This document shows positions 9,396 through 16,481 of a stretch of DNA of 64,000 bases, piece after piece; the stretch's first letter is position 1, and every line of letters starts with the position of its first letter. Origin of the DNA: Candidatus Bipolaricaulis sibiricus (GTDB lineage Bacteria > Bipolaricaulota > Bipolaricaulia > Bipolaricaulales > Bipolaricaulaceae). The translations under genes were made by a program, and so were the position numbers. The notes under the pieces are model-generated. The model did not search any database. It saw nothing but the letters and a program-made list of their open reading frames with translations, and was not told the DNA's origin. The stretch is taken from the NCBI GenBank assembly GCA_004102645.1, contig CP034928.1:1116001-1180000 (forward strand). The letters run 5' to 3'.

Positions 9396-9943
9396 CGCTC
9401 CTCCTTCAGCCCCGCAGCGTCCATACCTTCCCGAAGGCTCTGCTCCAAAAAAGAAAGCACCTCGGGGTGGGTCAGGGGGATGTCCCCGATGCGCTCACGG
9501 ATCTCGTGCGTGCACAGCCGCCACGTCGTCTGATCATCGCTGAGCTCAACCGTAAACTCAACCCCGGGACTCGTGGCGATGAGGGGAACGAGCGTCCCCA
9601 CGAGGTCCCCCAGCGGAGGGCGATCGGGGTGGTCCCAGCCGAACCGCGCGACAACCCTGGTCCCCCGTTCGGGTCGCGGCTCCACGCAGCATGCCCCTCC
9701 CGTCCCCTCGGCGGTCTGGACGAGCAGGGGGAGGCCAAGGCCGATCTGAGCGCGGGGTTTCGTCGTGAAGAACGGGTCCGTGGCGCGGGCTCGCTGCGCC
9801 TCCGACATGCCAGACCCGTCATCGGAGACTTCGATCTGAAGAGCATCCCCTTTTCGGGCGACCGCAACGGTGATGTGGCGCGCCCCCGCCCGGAGGGAGT
9901 TCTCCACCAGGTCGGCCACGTGCATCGCCAGGTCCTCGATCAC
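9392..9943 (-). CDS. GHKL-type ATP-binding (HATPase_c) protein of hydrogenase operon
   Basis: 183 aa. A Bergerat ATP-binding fold is visible: N-box HVADLVENSLRAGAR, G1 box VSDDGSGMS, an F-type FFTTKPRAQIGLGLPL segment and a GTRVVARF strand. There is no receiver, histidine dimerisation or membrane part, so it is not a complete sensor kinase. Small HATPase genes of this type accompany HydABC and Hnd operons in anaerobes (family knowledge), where their role is not settled. The C-terminal third is unassigned. The start is GTG at 9943, overlapping the NuoE-like stop (GTGA). Confidence 0.85.
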   Translation of the reverse strand: MIEDLAMHVADLVENSLRAGARHITVAVARKGDALQIEVSDDGSGMSEAQRARATDPFFTTKPRAQIGLGLPLLVQTAEGTGGACCVEPRPERGTRVVARFGWDHPDRPPLGDLVGTLVPLIATSPGVEFTVELSDDQTTWRLCTHEIRERIGDIPLTHPEVLSFLEQSLREGMDAAGLKEER

Positions 9944-10413
9944 CCGCTGCCCTCTCGGATCTGGCGCAGGATCCGCTTCGTCTTCTTCGCGTCAAGTTTC
10001 CCGTGCACCTCTTCGTCCACCATCATCACCGGCGCAAGACCGCATGCACCCAGGCACCGCACCCCTTCCACCGTGAACAGGCCATCGGCCGAGGTCTGCC
10101 CCAGCCCCACGCCCAGTTCTTCGCGAATCGCCTTGAGGATGTGTTCCACGCCCCGCACATGGCACGCCGTCCCCAGGCACAGACGAAGGGTATGCCTGCC
10201 CACCGGCGAGGTGCGGAAGAAGTGGTAGAACGTGATCACACCCCGAACCTGGGACAGCGGAACGCCCAGTGCACGCGCCACCGCGGCTTGCGCCTCCGGA
10301 GGGATGTACCCCAGTTCACTCTGAACGCGGTGTAGGGCCTGGATGAGCTCCGATGGCCTTCCAGCGTAGGGCTCGGTCAGTCTGGCCAGCTGGGCTTCGG
10401 TCGCTGCAGTCAA
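9940..10413 (-). CDS. NuoE/HydC/HndA-like [2Fe-2S] subunit
   Basis: 157 aa. It has the typical N-terminal helices (RVQSELGYIPPEAQ) and thioredoxin-like [2Fe-2S] domain with ligands in CLGTAC and CLGAC, then PVMMVDEEVHGKL. It probably forms the HydC/HydB pair with the flavoprotein at 4172-5953 or serves both NuoF paralogues. The start is uncertain: GTG at 10416 abuts the ribosome site, whereas TTG at 10413 has AAGGAG 5 nt before it and makes the 4-nt TTGA overlap used throughout the operon, so I chose TTG. Confidence 0.92.
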   Translation of the reverse strand: MTAATEAQLARLTEPYAGRPSELIQALHRVQSELGYIPPEAQAAVARALGVPLSQVRGVITFYHFFRTSPVGRHTLRLCLGTACHVRGVEHILKAIREELGVGLGQTSADGLFTVEGVRCLGACGLAPVMMVDEEVHGKLDAKKTKRILRQIREGSG

Positions 10414-11168
10414 CACTCCTCCTTTGTCTCTTGGCTTGGCCGTACCGCTCGGCCGCCGGCGTTCTGCACGGCCCTCCGCAGCTCGGCAAGCGATGGCTCT
10501 GCACACAGCAGCTCCGTCCACGCCCGGCCGATCTCGGTGGGATAGTGGGCGTCGGAGCCACGCAGGATCGCCCGCCCCTGCAGTTCAGGCCAGGCACGCA
10601 CAGCGTCCGCGAGCCGGGTCCATGGCGCGATCTCCACGGCTTCTGGCCAGCTCCCGTCAGGAAGCAGCCCGAGCACGGCCAGGAGTCCCCCCGGGAGCCG
10701 ATCGACATGAGCGGGGACGGCCATCCCTCCGCGGTCCTCGACCCGTCGCACCACCTCCGACAGGGAGAGCGCCACCGGAGTCAGAAGGAGCCGCTCGACC
10801 CGCCGCACGATCTCTCCGTCCTCGTCCACCACAACCTGATCGCCAAACAGATCCGGATCGCACGGGATGTCGGGGAGGCTCTGCTGCAACTCCTGTTCGA
10901 GCTGGAACGCGTGTTCCTCGTCCGCGAACACCGCCAGAACCTCGACTTCCTCTGCAGTCTGTATTTCCATTCCCAGCAAGACGACGGGTTCCCCCCCGGC
11001 AGCACGCCGCACGTACCGGCCGTTCTCGGCGGCATTGTGGTCGCACACTGCAATGAGATCAAGTCGAGCCCGTCGCGCCTCGGCAACGATGCGCGCCGGC
11101 GACATCTCCAGGCTGGCGCACGGGGACAGCGTGGAGTGAATGTGGAGATCGGCGCGCCACCACCTCAT
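10410..11168 (-). CDS. PHP-domain phosphoesterase of hydrogenase operon
   Basis: 252 aa. Metal-site motifs of the PHP family are visible: DLHIHSTLSPC near the N-terminus, AVCDHN, GMEI (strand with metal-ligand Glu), PAHVDR and SDAH toward the end. A middle insert contains an acidic region. PHP proteins hydrolyse phosphate esters, or act as nucleases, using a trinuclear metal site. This stand-alone type is regularly found between DRTGG and NuoE genes in anaerobe hydrogenase operons (family knowledge). Its substrate is unknown. ATG at 11168 overlaps the DRTGG gene (ATGA). Confidence 0.87.
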   Translation of the reverse strand: MRWWRADLHIHSTLSPCASLEMSPARIVAEARRARLDLIAVCDHNAAENGRYVRRAAGGEPVVLLGMEIQTAEEVEVLAVFADEEHAFQLEQELQQSLPDIPCDPDLFGDQVVVDEDGEIVRRVERLLLTPVALSLSEVVRRVEDRGGMAVPAHVDRLPGGLLAVLGLLPDGSWPEAVEIAPWTRLADAVRAWPELQGRAILRGSDAHYPTEIGRAWTELLCAEPSLAELRRAVQNAGGRAVRPSQETKEEC

Positions 11169-11497
11169 GGGTAGAGGACGCGGTGCAGTCGTCCCGCGAC
11201 CTCGAACGCCGCCGCGGGCGTCACAAGGAGGTTGACCCCCTCCGCCTCGGCTCGGGTGATCACGTCGGAGCTGGGGCGCAGACCGCGGGCGAACACGATT
11301 CCCGCTACGCCTCGCAGCTTCCCCACGGCCACCACGTTCAGGTGGCGCTGGTGCGTGATCCACAGATCGCCAGGTTGGGCATGAGCAAGGACGTCCGACA
11401 AGAGGTCGGAGCAGTAGCCACCCCGCACCTCTCGACCCAGATCGGGGGCGGCCAGTGGCTCCAATCCCAGGATCTCGACAATGGCCTGTAGCTGCAT
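11165..11497 (-). CDS. DRTGG-domain protein (hydrogenase operon)
   Basis: 110 aa, matching in layout a single DRTGG domain: GYCSDLLSDVLAHAQPGDLWITHQRH, then LRGVAGIVFARGL and a final segment ending in an amphipathic helix. The one Cys in GYCSDLLSDV is not part of a cluster motif, so older names such as iron-sulfur-binding hydrogenase are not supported here. The domain resembles those next to CBS domains and in phosphotransacetylase and may bind a nucleotide. It starts at ATG 11497 with GGAGGTAGG upstream. It is a paralogue of the gene at 11928-12323; both flank a HATPase gene. Confidence 0.82.
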   Translation of the reverse strand: MQLQAIVEILGLEPLAAPDLGREVRGGYCSDLLSDVLAHAQPGDLWITHQRHLNVVAVGKLRGVAGIVFARGLRPSSDVITRAEAEGVNLLVTPAAAFEVAGRLHRVLYP

Positions 11498-11506
11498 CCT
11501 ACCTCC

Positions 11507-11956
11507 TCACAAGAACGGAATCCCGCGGAGGATGGTCGCTCGAACGACGGTTCCCTTGCCCACGCGCGATCGGATCTTGAACAAATCGGAGTTCTGCTCC
11601 ATGTTGCTGATCCCCAACCCTGCCCCGAACCCCAGCTCGCGGGCCCAGTCGGGGGCGGTGGAGTAGCCGGGTTGGCTCGCGAGTTCAACATCGGCGATGC
11701 CCGGCCCGTCGTCAGAGAACAGGAGTTCGACCCGATCCTCTCGGACAAGGAGAACGATCCGCCCCCCGTTCGAGTAGAGCACGAGGTTCATCTCGCCCTC
11801 AAAGCAGATGATGCTCGCGCGAAGGACAACATCAGGGCTGACCCCCAGTGCGAGGAGCTCGCGGCGGACCTCGGTAGAGACCGTGCCCGCCCGTTCGAGA
11901 TCACGGGCCGCCACTGGGTAGATCCGCCTAAGGACGAGGCGCGTCCGGGGACCCAT
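11507..11956 (-). CDS. Anti-sigma-factor-like HATPase (RsbW/RsbT type)
   Basis: 149 aa. It has an N-box CFEGEMNLVLYSNGG, G1 box FSDDGPGI and G2 region GFGAGLGISNMEQNSD, the layout of RsbW/RsbT serine kinases and anti-sigma factors. No sigma or STAS partner is seen in the window. It sits between two DRTGG genes upstream of the PHP and NuoE-like genes, the arrangement recalled from clostridial and Thermotoga HydABC regions. The start at 11956 gives a 29-nt overlap with the upstream gene and has no clear ribosome site, so coupling by re-initiation is likely. Confidence 0.82.
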   Translation of the reverse strand: MGPRTRLVLRRIYPVAARDLERAGTVSTEVRRELLALGVSPDVVLRASIICFEGEMNLVLYSNGGRIVLLVREDRVELLFSDDGPGIADVELASQPGYSTAPDWARELGFGAGLGISNMEQNSDLFKIRSRVGKGTVVRATILRGIPFL

Positions 11957-12323
11957 CGTCAAGGGGCATCCTCTTGCGCTGCGCAGCCTCGACTCCCGCC
12001 TGGTAGAGAATGCCGCAGGCCTCGAACATGATCCGGCGGGTGGCGAGGAGGGGGATGCCGGTTCCAACCGCGTACGCAACCGTCGCCGCCGCCGGCACCT
12101 TCCCCCGCACAAACAGCACCGCGCACATGTTCATGACCTCGGCGACCCGGACCACCTGGGGGGTGATCATCCCGGTGATCAGGAGAACACCCTCATCCTG
12201 CACCATCGCCAGGACGTCCGACAGAAGATCCGCCGCGAAGGCGCTGGTTACCTCCCGCTCGGCCTGATCCGCTCCCGTTACGAACCGTGCGTCGACGAGC
12301 TCAGCGATCTCTCGCAGCTTCAC
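11928..12323 (-). CDS. DRTGG-domain protein (hydrogenase operon), second copy
   Basis: 131 aa. The same pattern as the gene at 11165-11497 is visible (AFAADLLSDVLAMVQDEGVLLITG, then CAVLFVRGKVP and GIPLLATRRIMFEACGILYQAG). The SDVL core is shared; the Cys in the first copy's CSDLLSD is Ala here. It has a hydrophilic C-terminal tail that overlaps the following HATPase gene. The start is GTG at 12323 with GGGGGAG upstream, 9 nt behind the apgM stop. Function is unknown; a role in sensing nucleotide or redox state for the hydrogenase is only inference from context. Confidence 0.82.
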   Translation of the reverse strand: MKLREIAELVDARFVTGADQAEREVTSAFAADLLSDVLAMVQDEGVLLITGMITPQVVRVAEVMNMCAVLFVRGKVPAAATVAYAVGTGIPLLATRRIMFEACGILYQAGVEAAQRKRMPLDDGSPDAPRP

Positions 12324-12332
12324 GTCTCCCCC

Positions 12333-13565
12333 TCACGATCCGAACTTCGGGCCGAGGTCGCAGTACCCGAGGAGCTGCGGCACAAGACGCCCCGAGAACC
12401 TCCCCAACCCTCCCCGACCCGCGGCCCGCTCGCCGAACTGCCGGCACGGGTCAGGCGGGACTGCCGGCCCGACGAACAAGACCGGAACCGGATCGGCCGT
12501 GTGTTCCTTGACGCGGGGAGGCGTGGTGTGGTCACCGGACACACACAGGTGCACCTCGCTCCACGCCAGCGAGTCGGCGAGTAAGGCGAAGAACTCCTGA
12601 TCCACACGTTCGATGAACGCCCGTTTGGCGGGGGCGTCTCCGTCGTGGGCGGCATTGTCCGTACCCTTGATGTGCGCGAACACGAAGTCGGCCCTTTCGA
12701 TCGCGGAGACCACAGCGCGAGCCTTTGCCCCGAGGTCGGTCTTGAGGTCGCCCGTTGCTCCCGACACATCCAGCACACTCAGTCCGGCGAGCTTCGCCAC
12801 CCCCTTGTACAAGGCCCCGCCCGCCACGCACGCGCCGCGGATCCCGTACTCCGCGGTGATCGGGCGGAGGTGAGGCATCACCGCCGCCCCGCGAAGGAGG
12901 ACCGCGTTCGCCGGCCGCTCCCCCCGGCGGACCCGTTCCAGGTTGAGCGGGTGGTCGGAGAGCACCTCGTGGGCCCGCTGGGTGAACAGGTTGACCGCGT
13001 CCGCCGTCCTCTGGCCTGTCGGGTCGAGAGGCCGACAGCGCTCCACGGGCCGTCCTTCCTTGCGGGGGTCGGTATCGGACACCGCAGCTGATGCGCCAGG
13101 ACCCCGCAGGAGGAGCGCCCCTCGGTGCTCGGTTGATGCCCGGAACTGAACCTCGACACCGAACTCCCGAAGGTCGATCTCGGCGATCGCCCGCTCCAGG
13201 GGCTTCCCATCCGCCAGTCGGCCAGCGCGGCGGTCGATGACGACGAGCTCCCCACTGCGCGGCTCGACCGTTGCGAAGTTGGCCCGGAAACAGACATCGC
13301 CGCCCCGAACGTCAAGGCCAATCCCCAGAGCCTCGAACGCTCCCCGGCCCGTGTACACCCGGAACGGATCGTAGCCGAAGATCGACAGGTGCGAGGTGTC
13401 CGAGCCAGGGCGCACACCGGGGGCCACGGGGTCCATCAGCCCGAGCGCCCCACGACCGGCAAGATCGTCAAGCACGGGGGTGACCGCACGCTCCAGACAA
13501 GTCGCCCCGTCAAGATCGGTGGGTCGCCCCCCTAGCCCATCGAGGATCACCAGAATGCCCGGCAT
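12333..13565 (-). CDS. apgM: 2,3-bisphosphoglycerate-independent phosphoglycerate mutase, archaeal type
   Basis: 410 aa, the usual ApgM length. Alkaline-phosphatase-superfamily metal motifs are visible: VILDGLGGR at the N-terminus, GSDTSHLSIFGYDP (with the phosphorylated Ser), and HIKGTDNAAHDGD and SGDHTTPP near the C-terminus. It interconverts 3- and 2-phosphoglycerate in glycolysis and gluconeogenesis without a bisphospho cofactor. ATG at 13565 follows GGGGGAGGAGGAG. It heads the tightly packed part of the hydrogenase superoperon, tying a glycolytic enzyme to hydrogen metabolism in expression. Confidence 0.94.
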   Translation of the reverse strand: MPGILVILDGLGGRPTDLDGATCLERAVTPVLDDLAGRGALGLMDPVAPGVRPGSDTSHLSIFGYDPFRVYTGRGAFEALGIGLDVRGGDVCFRANFATVEPRSGELVVIDRRAGRLADGKPLERAIAEIDLREFGVEVQFRASTEHRGALLLRGPGASAAVSDTDPRKEGRPVERCRPLDPTGQRTADAVNLFTQRAHEVLSDHPLNLERVRRGERPANAVLLRGAAVMPHLRPITAEYGIRGACVAGGALYKGVAKLAGLSVLDVSGATGDLKTDLGAKARAVVSAIERADFVFAHIKGTDNAAHDGDAPAKRAFIERVDQEFFALLADSLAWSEVHLCVSGDHTTPPRVKEHTADPVPVLFVGPAVPPDPCRQFGERAAGRGGLGRFSGRLVPQLLGYCDLGPKFGS

Positions 13566-13623
13566 GCGGATCTCCTCCTCCCCCTGCCACGGCGCACGAT
13601 CAGCGTGCTCCTCTTCCCAGGTG

Positions 13624-14466
13624 CTATTTCCCCTCGATCTGACTCATCAGGTTCAGGGCGAGGATCTTCGCGTACCCGTTCTCCAGCGCGTCAACACCGA
13701 TCGGGGCATCGATCACGATCTGCAGCTCCCGCCGCGCTTCAGCCCACTTCTCGGCGGGCATCAGGTAGTACTGCACGTAGAACACGCGGTTCTCCAGGTA
13801 GTCCGGATAGGAGGCGACCGCCTCTTCCATCAGAGCTCGCACCTTCTCGGGGTCCTTGCTGAACGGGTGCTCTGCCCAGTACCCCGCAAGCGCCCGCAGC
13901 GGCCCGCCGGAGATGTATCCCCGATCCAACTCGATGCACCGCTCCATCAACGCCATGAGCTTCTTGTCGTCGCCCCGCAGCGCCGCGGCGAGGAGCCCGA
14001 CGGCCCCGCCCAACTGGACCTTGCGCGCCCAGTTCGAGTACGTCCAGAACAGCGCGGCCACGTCCGACGATACCTTGACCGCCTCGACGAACCCCTTCTC
14101 CCGTTCGACGCGCACGAACTCCGGGTTTGTCCGCAGGGAGCGCTCGCCGTACTCCTGGCCCTTGGTGTGAACCGCGGACTTCTCCTTGTCGGGGAGGAAG
14201 ACATCGGCGAGGGTGTAGTAGCACCGGGACAGCATGTTGAGGGCGTGAACGTAGTTCTCGTCCTGGGCAAGCGCTTGCTCGTAGAGAGCAATCGCCCGTT
14301 CCAGTTTGGCTTGGAGCTCGGGGGCATCGGTCAGCGTGTACTGCGTGACCCAAACCTCGTCAAACAACGCGTCTCCCTGAGCCGCAAGCTCGGCGGAGGT
14401 CTGACCCAACGCCGGGGTTGCCAACAGCGCGAGCACACACACGATCAACGCTCTTCGACCGGACAT
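13624..14466 (-). CDS. Exported TatT-like TPR protein
   Basis: 280 aa with a clear signal peptide (hydrophobic core ending LLATPALG, cleavage before Gln22) and no lipobox. The mature part is alpha-helical with TPR-like repeats and the features of the TRAP-transporter TatT family: ALNMLSRCYYTLADVF, GGPLRALAGYWAEHPF and PDYLENRVFYVQYYLM. TatT from Treponema is a periplasmic partner of a TRAP transporter; none is seen here. ATG 14466 was chosen over an upstream TTG because it opens the signal peptide. It is the first gene after the minus-strand promoter at 14499-14527, so it probably leads the superoperon; 58 nt separate it from apgM. Confidence 0.75.
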   Translation of the reverse strand: MSGRRALIVCVLALLATPALGQTSAELAAQGDALFDEVWVTQYTLTDAPELQAKLERAIALYEQALAQDENYVHALNMLSRCYYTLADVFLPDKEKSAVHTKGQEYGERSLRTNPEFVRVEREKGFVEAVKVSSDVAALFWTYSNWARKVQLGGAVGLLAAALRGDDKKLMALMERCIELDRGYISGGPLRALAGYWAEHPFSKDPEKVRALMEEAVASYPDYLENRVFYVQYYLMPAEKWAEARRELQIVIDAPIGVDALENGYAKILALNLMSQIEGK

Positions 14467-14498
14467 CACTCCGCACCACCTCCGCAATGGTTTCCGGT

Positions 14499-14527
14499 AC
14501 TATACAGACCGGGCACGGATCGAGCAA
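14499..14527 (-). promoter_or_regulatory. Promoter for TatT-apgM-hydrogenase superoperon
   Basis: On the minus strand TTGCTC (14527-14522) is 17 nt from TATAGT (14504-14499), a good sigma-70-type match about 32 nt before the TatT-like ATG. It is divergent from the ferredoxin promoter, so the two share about 130 nt. No other convincing promoter was seen down to the window edge, though internal ones may exist. Confidence 0.6.
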
Positions 14528-14537
14528 CACGCTTCTG

Positions 14538-14566
14538 TGGATCGGATCGCGAGCTGGGGGTATAGT
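14538..14566 (+). promoter_or_regulatory. Promoter for ferredoxin gene
   Basis: TATAGT at 14561-14566 is a strong -10 element. The -35 region (14538-14543, tggatc) is weak. The ribosome site AAAGGAGG and the ferredoxin ATG follow at normal spacing. Confidence 0.5.
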
Positions 14567-14598
14567 ACGCAGCCGAAACGCCCAAAAAGGAGGTGCCA

Positions 14599-14778
14599 AT
14601 GGCGGTCAGAGTCGATCAGGATCTTTGTACGGGATGCGGACTGTGTGCGCAGGTATGCCCTGACGTGTTCGAGGTTGGCGACGACGGGTACGCTCATGTG
14701 ATCAAGGGGGCCAACACGTCGATCTCCTGCGTGGACGAGGCCGTTGACCAGTGCCCGGTTGGGGCCATCAGCAAGTAG
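14599..14778 (+). CDS. Small [4Fe-4S] ferredoxin
   Basis: 59 aa. It has CTGCGLC with a downstream VCP, then SCVDEAVDQCPVGAI. This is the single-cluster Thermotoga/Pyrococcus-type ferredoxin pattern: three ligands in CxxCxxC and the fourth before the final Pro, the two other cysteines being able to form a disulfide. It is a cytoplasmic one-electron carrier and a likely partner of KorABC and the HydB-type subunit. AAAGGAGG precedes the ATG at 14599 by 5 nt; a GTG two codons upstream is less likely. Its promoter is divergent from that of the hydrogenase superoperon. Confidence 0.93.
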   Translation: MAVRVDQDLCTGCGLCAQVCPDVFEVGDDGYAHVIKGANTSISCVDEAVDQCPVGAISK

Positions 14779-14788
14779 GAACGGGATA

Positions 14789-14815
14789 GGGCAGGCCCGT
14801 CAGCGGCGCCTGCCC
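14789..14815 (+). terminator. Terminator-like hairpin after ferredoxin
   Basis: GGGCAGGC at 14789-14796 pairs perfectly with GCCTGCCC at 14808-14815 around an 11-nt loop. No T-run follows, so it may only attenuate transcription into the patatin gene that starts 9 nt later. Confidence 0.4.
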
Positions 14816-14823
14816 GTTCTCCC

Positions 14824-15603
14824 ATGAAACGTCTCGGGCTGGCGTTGAGCGCTGGTGGCCCGCGCGGGATCGCCCACCTCGGGGTCCTCCGCCTTCTTTG
14901 TGAGGCCCAGATTCCAGTCCACGCCATCGCCGGCGCAAGCGTCGGGTCCTACGTGGGCGGGCTGTTTGCCGCCGGCGTCCCGCTGGAGCAGATCGGGCAG
15001 TTCTGGGACGAGATGGGATTCCTCAAGACGGCTCGCTTTCTCCTGCCCACGTTCCCCTGGCGCGGGTGGAGCTCGGGGATTGAGCTGCAGCGGGCTCTCG
15101 TTGGTATCGTCGGCGAACGTCGGATCGAAGATCTGTCGGTACCGTTCGCCGCAGTAGCCACTGATCTCCAGACCGGCCAACCGGTGGCGATCCGCCAAGG
15201 AAGGTTGGCCGACGCGATCCGTGCCTCGTTGTCCGTGCCGGGGTTGTTCGTCCCGGTGGACCTCGGAGGACGCACGCTGATCGACGGGGGCGTGGTCCAT
15301 CCGTTGCCGGTCGATGTGGTGCGGGAGATGGGCGCGGAGGTCGTCGTTGCGGTGGACGTGCTGGTCCCCCCGGGGAAGAAGCGGTTGACCCACGTGACGG
15401 TGTTCACGGTCCTCTTCCAGATGGCAACGATCTTCCAGAAGCGGGTTGCCGAGCTCGAGGTAGCCGCCCTTCGCCCCGAGGTCCTCCTCTGCCCCGACTT
15501 CGGCGACGGGCCCCCCACGTACGTGTCGGTCGGCACAGGCGCCGAGGCAGGGTACCGTGCCGCTCAGGCGGCACTTCCGCGGATCCGCGCTCTGTGCACT
15601 TGA
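14824..15603 (+). CDS. Patatin-like phospholipase (RssA/YlbK family)
   Basis: 259 aa. The oxyanion-hole motif GGPRG is at residues 11-15, the nucleophile elbow GASVGS is at 37-42 (Ser39), and the catalytic Asp is in LIDGGVVHPLP near residue 154. The Ser-Asp dyad of patatins is thus complete. Bacterial members are soluble lipid acyl hydrolases, mostly of unknown substrate. There is no signal peptide. ATG at 14824 has no clear ribosome site; it follows the hairpin behind the ferredoxin. Its stop overlaps the start region of the EamA gene. Confidence 0.9.
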   Translation: MKRLGLALSAGGPRGIAHLGVLRLLCEAQIPVHAIAGASVGSYVGGLFAAGVPLEQIGQFWDEMGFLKTARFLLPTFPWRGWSSGIELQRALVGIVGERRIEDLSVPFAAVATDLQTGQPVAIRQGRLADAIRASLSVPGLFVPVDLGGRTLIDGGVVHPLPVDVVREMGAEVVVAVDVLVPPGKKRLTHVTVFTVLFQMATIFQKRVAELEVAALRPEVLLCPDFGDGPPTYVSVGTGAEAGYRAAQAALPRIRALCT

Positions 15604-16481
15604 GCCCTCTATCGCCGCCGTTCGTGCGCGGCGGGCTGGTCCTCGCCCTTGGGGTGGTATCCCTATCGTGGGCGGCAATCCTCATCCGGCTGACCGCCGC
15701 CCCCGCTGTCACCGTGGCGGCGTGGCGGATGGCCCTGTCGGCAGCCGTGGTCCTCACCCTCCTCGGCGCACGGCGAACCCGTCTCCCGCCGCGTGGGATG
15801 GGGTTCGCGGTTGTCGCGGGGGCGTTTCTCGCGCTGCACTTCGTCCTCTGGATCGAGTCGCTTCGCCACACGACCGTGGCGAGCTCGGTCGCCCTCGTCA
15901 CAACGAACCCGATCTTCGTGGGACTCCTGTCGGCCGTTGTTCTCGCCGAGCGCCCATCGCGAGTGCTGTGGCAGGGGATCGGTCTGTCCGTGATGGGGGG
16001 GCTGCTCATCGGGTGGGGCGACTTCGCGGTCGGCGGCACCGCGCTCTTGGGCGATGTGCTCGCCCTGCTCGGGGCGGTGGCGGCTTCGGCGTACCTCCTC
16101 ATCGGACGGCGGGCGCGAAGCGAAGGCTCGTTTCTCCCCTACGTGGGCGTGGCTTACGGGACCGCCGCGGTGCTCCTCCTGGCGGGAGCAGCCGCAACCG
16201 GGCAGTTCGTCCCGGCCGGAGGCGAATGGCTCTGGATCGCACTGATGGCGCTCGGCCCTCAGCTCCTCGGTCATACAAGCGTGAACTGGGCCCTGCGGCG
16301 GTTCTCCGCATCGGCGGTGGCGGTGGCCATTCTCGGGGAGCCTGTCGGTGCCACGCTGTGGGCGTACGCGGTGTTTGGCGAGGTCCCGGGGCCGACCCAG
16401 GGGATCGGGATCGCCCTCGTCCTTCTGGGGATCGTTCGCGCCCTGCGCGGCCCGCGGCCGTACGCTACGATCGACCCATGA
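15594..16481 (+). CDS. EamA/DMT-superfamily permease
   Basis: 295 aa with about ten hydrophobic segments in two repeated halves. The first EamA repeat ends at ALVTTNPIFVGLLSAVVLAERPS and the second contains HTSVNWALRRFSASAVAVAILGEPVGATLWA, matching drug/metabolite exporter families. The substrate is unknown. The start is uncertain: GTG at 15594, or TTG at 15600 that overlaps the patatin stop; both give a short N-terminal tail before the first helix. It overlaps the S-adenosylhomocysteinase start by 4 nt (ATGA). Confidence 0.87.
   Translation: MHLSPLSPPFVRGGLVLALGVVSLSWAAILIRLTAAPAVTVAAWRMALSAAVVLTLLGARRTRLPPRGMGFAVVAGAFLALHFVLWIESLRHTTVASSVALVTTNPIFVGLLSAVVLAERPSRVLWQGIGLSVMGGLLIGWGDFAVGGTALLGDVLALLGAVAASAYLLIGRRARSEGSFLPYVGVAYGTAAVLLLAGAAATGQFVPAGGEWLWIALMALGPQLLGHTSVNWALRRFSASAVAVAILGEPVGATLWAYAVFGEVPGPTQGIGIALVLLGIVRALRGPRPYATIDP
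16466..16471 (+). promoter_or_regulatory. Possible internal -10 element before ahcY
   Basis: TACGAT lies 6 nt before the ahcY ATG, within the end of the EamA gene. This is the same -10-to-start spacing as at 21872, 25790 and 26626, consistent with a leaderless mRNA. No good -35 is seen, and the gene may simply be co-transcribed. Confidence 0.3.

Noticed and set aside
11165-12323. Naming the two DRTGG proteins iron-sulfur hydrogenase subunits
   Set aside because: One has a single Cys at that site and the other has Ala there, so no cluster-binding motif is present.
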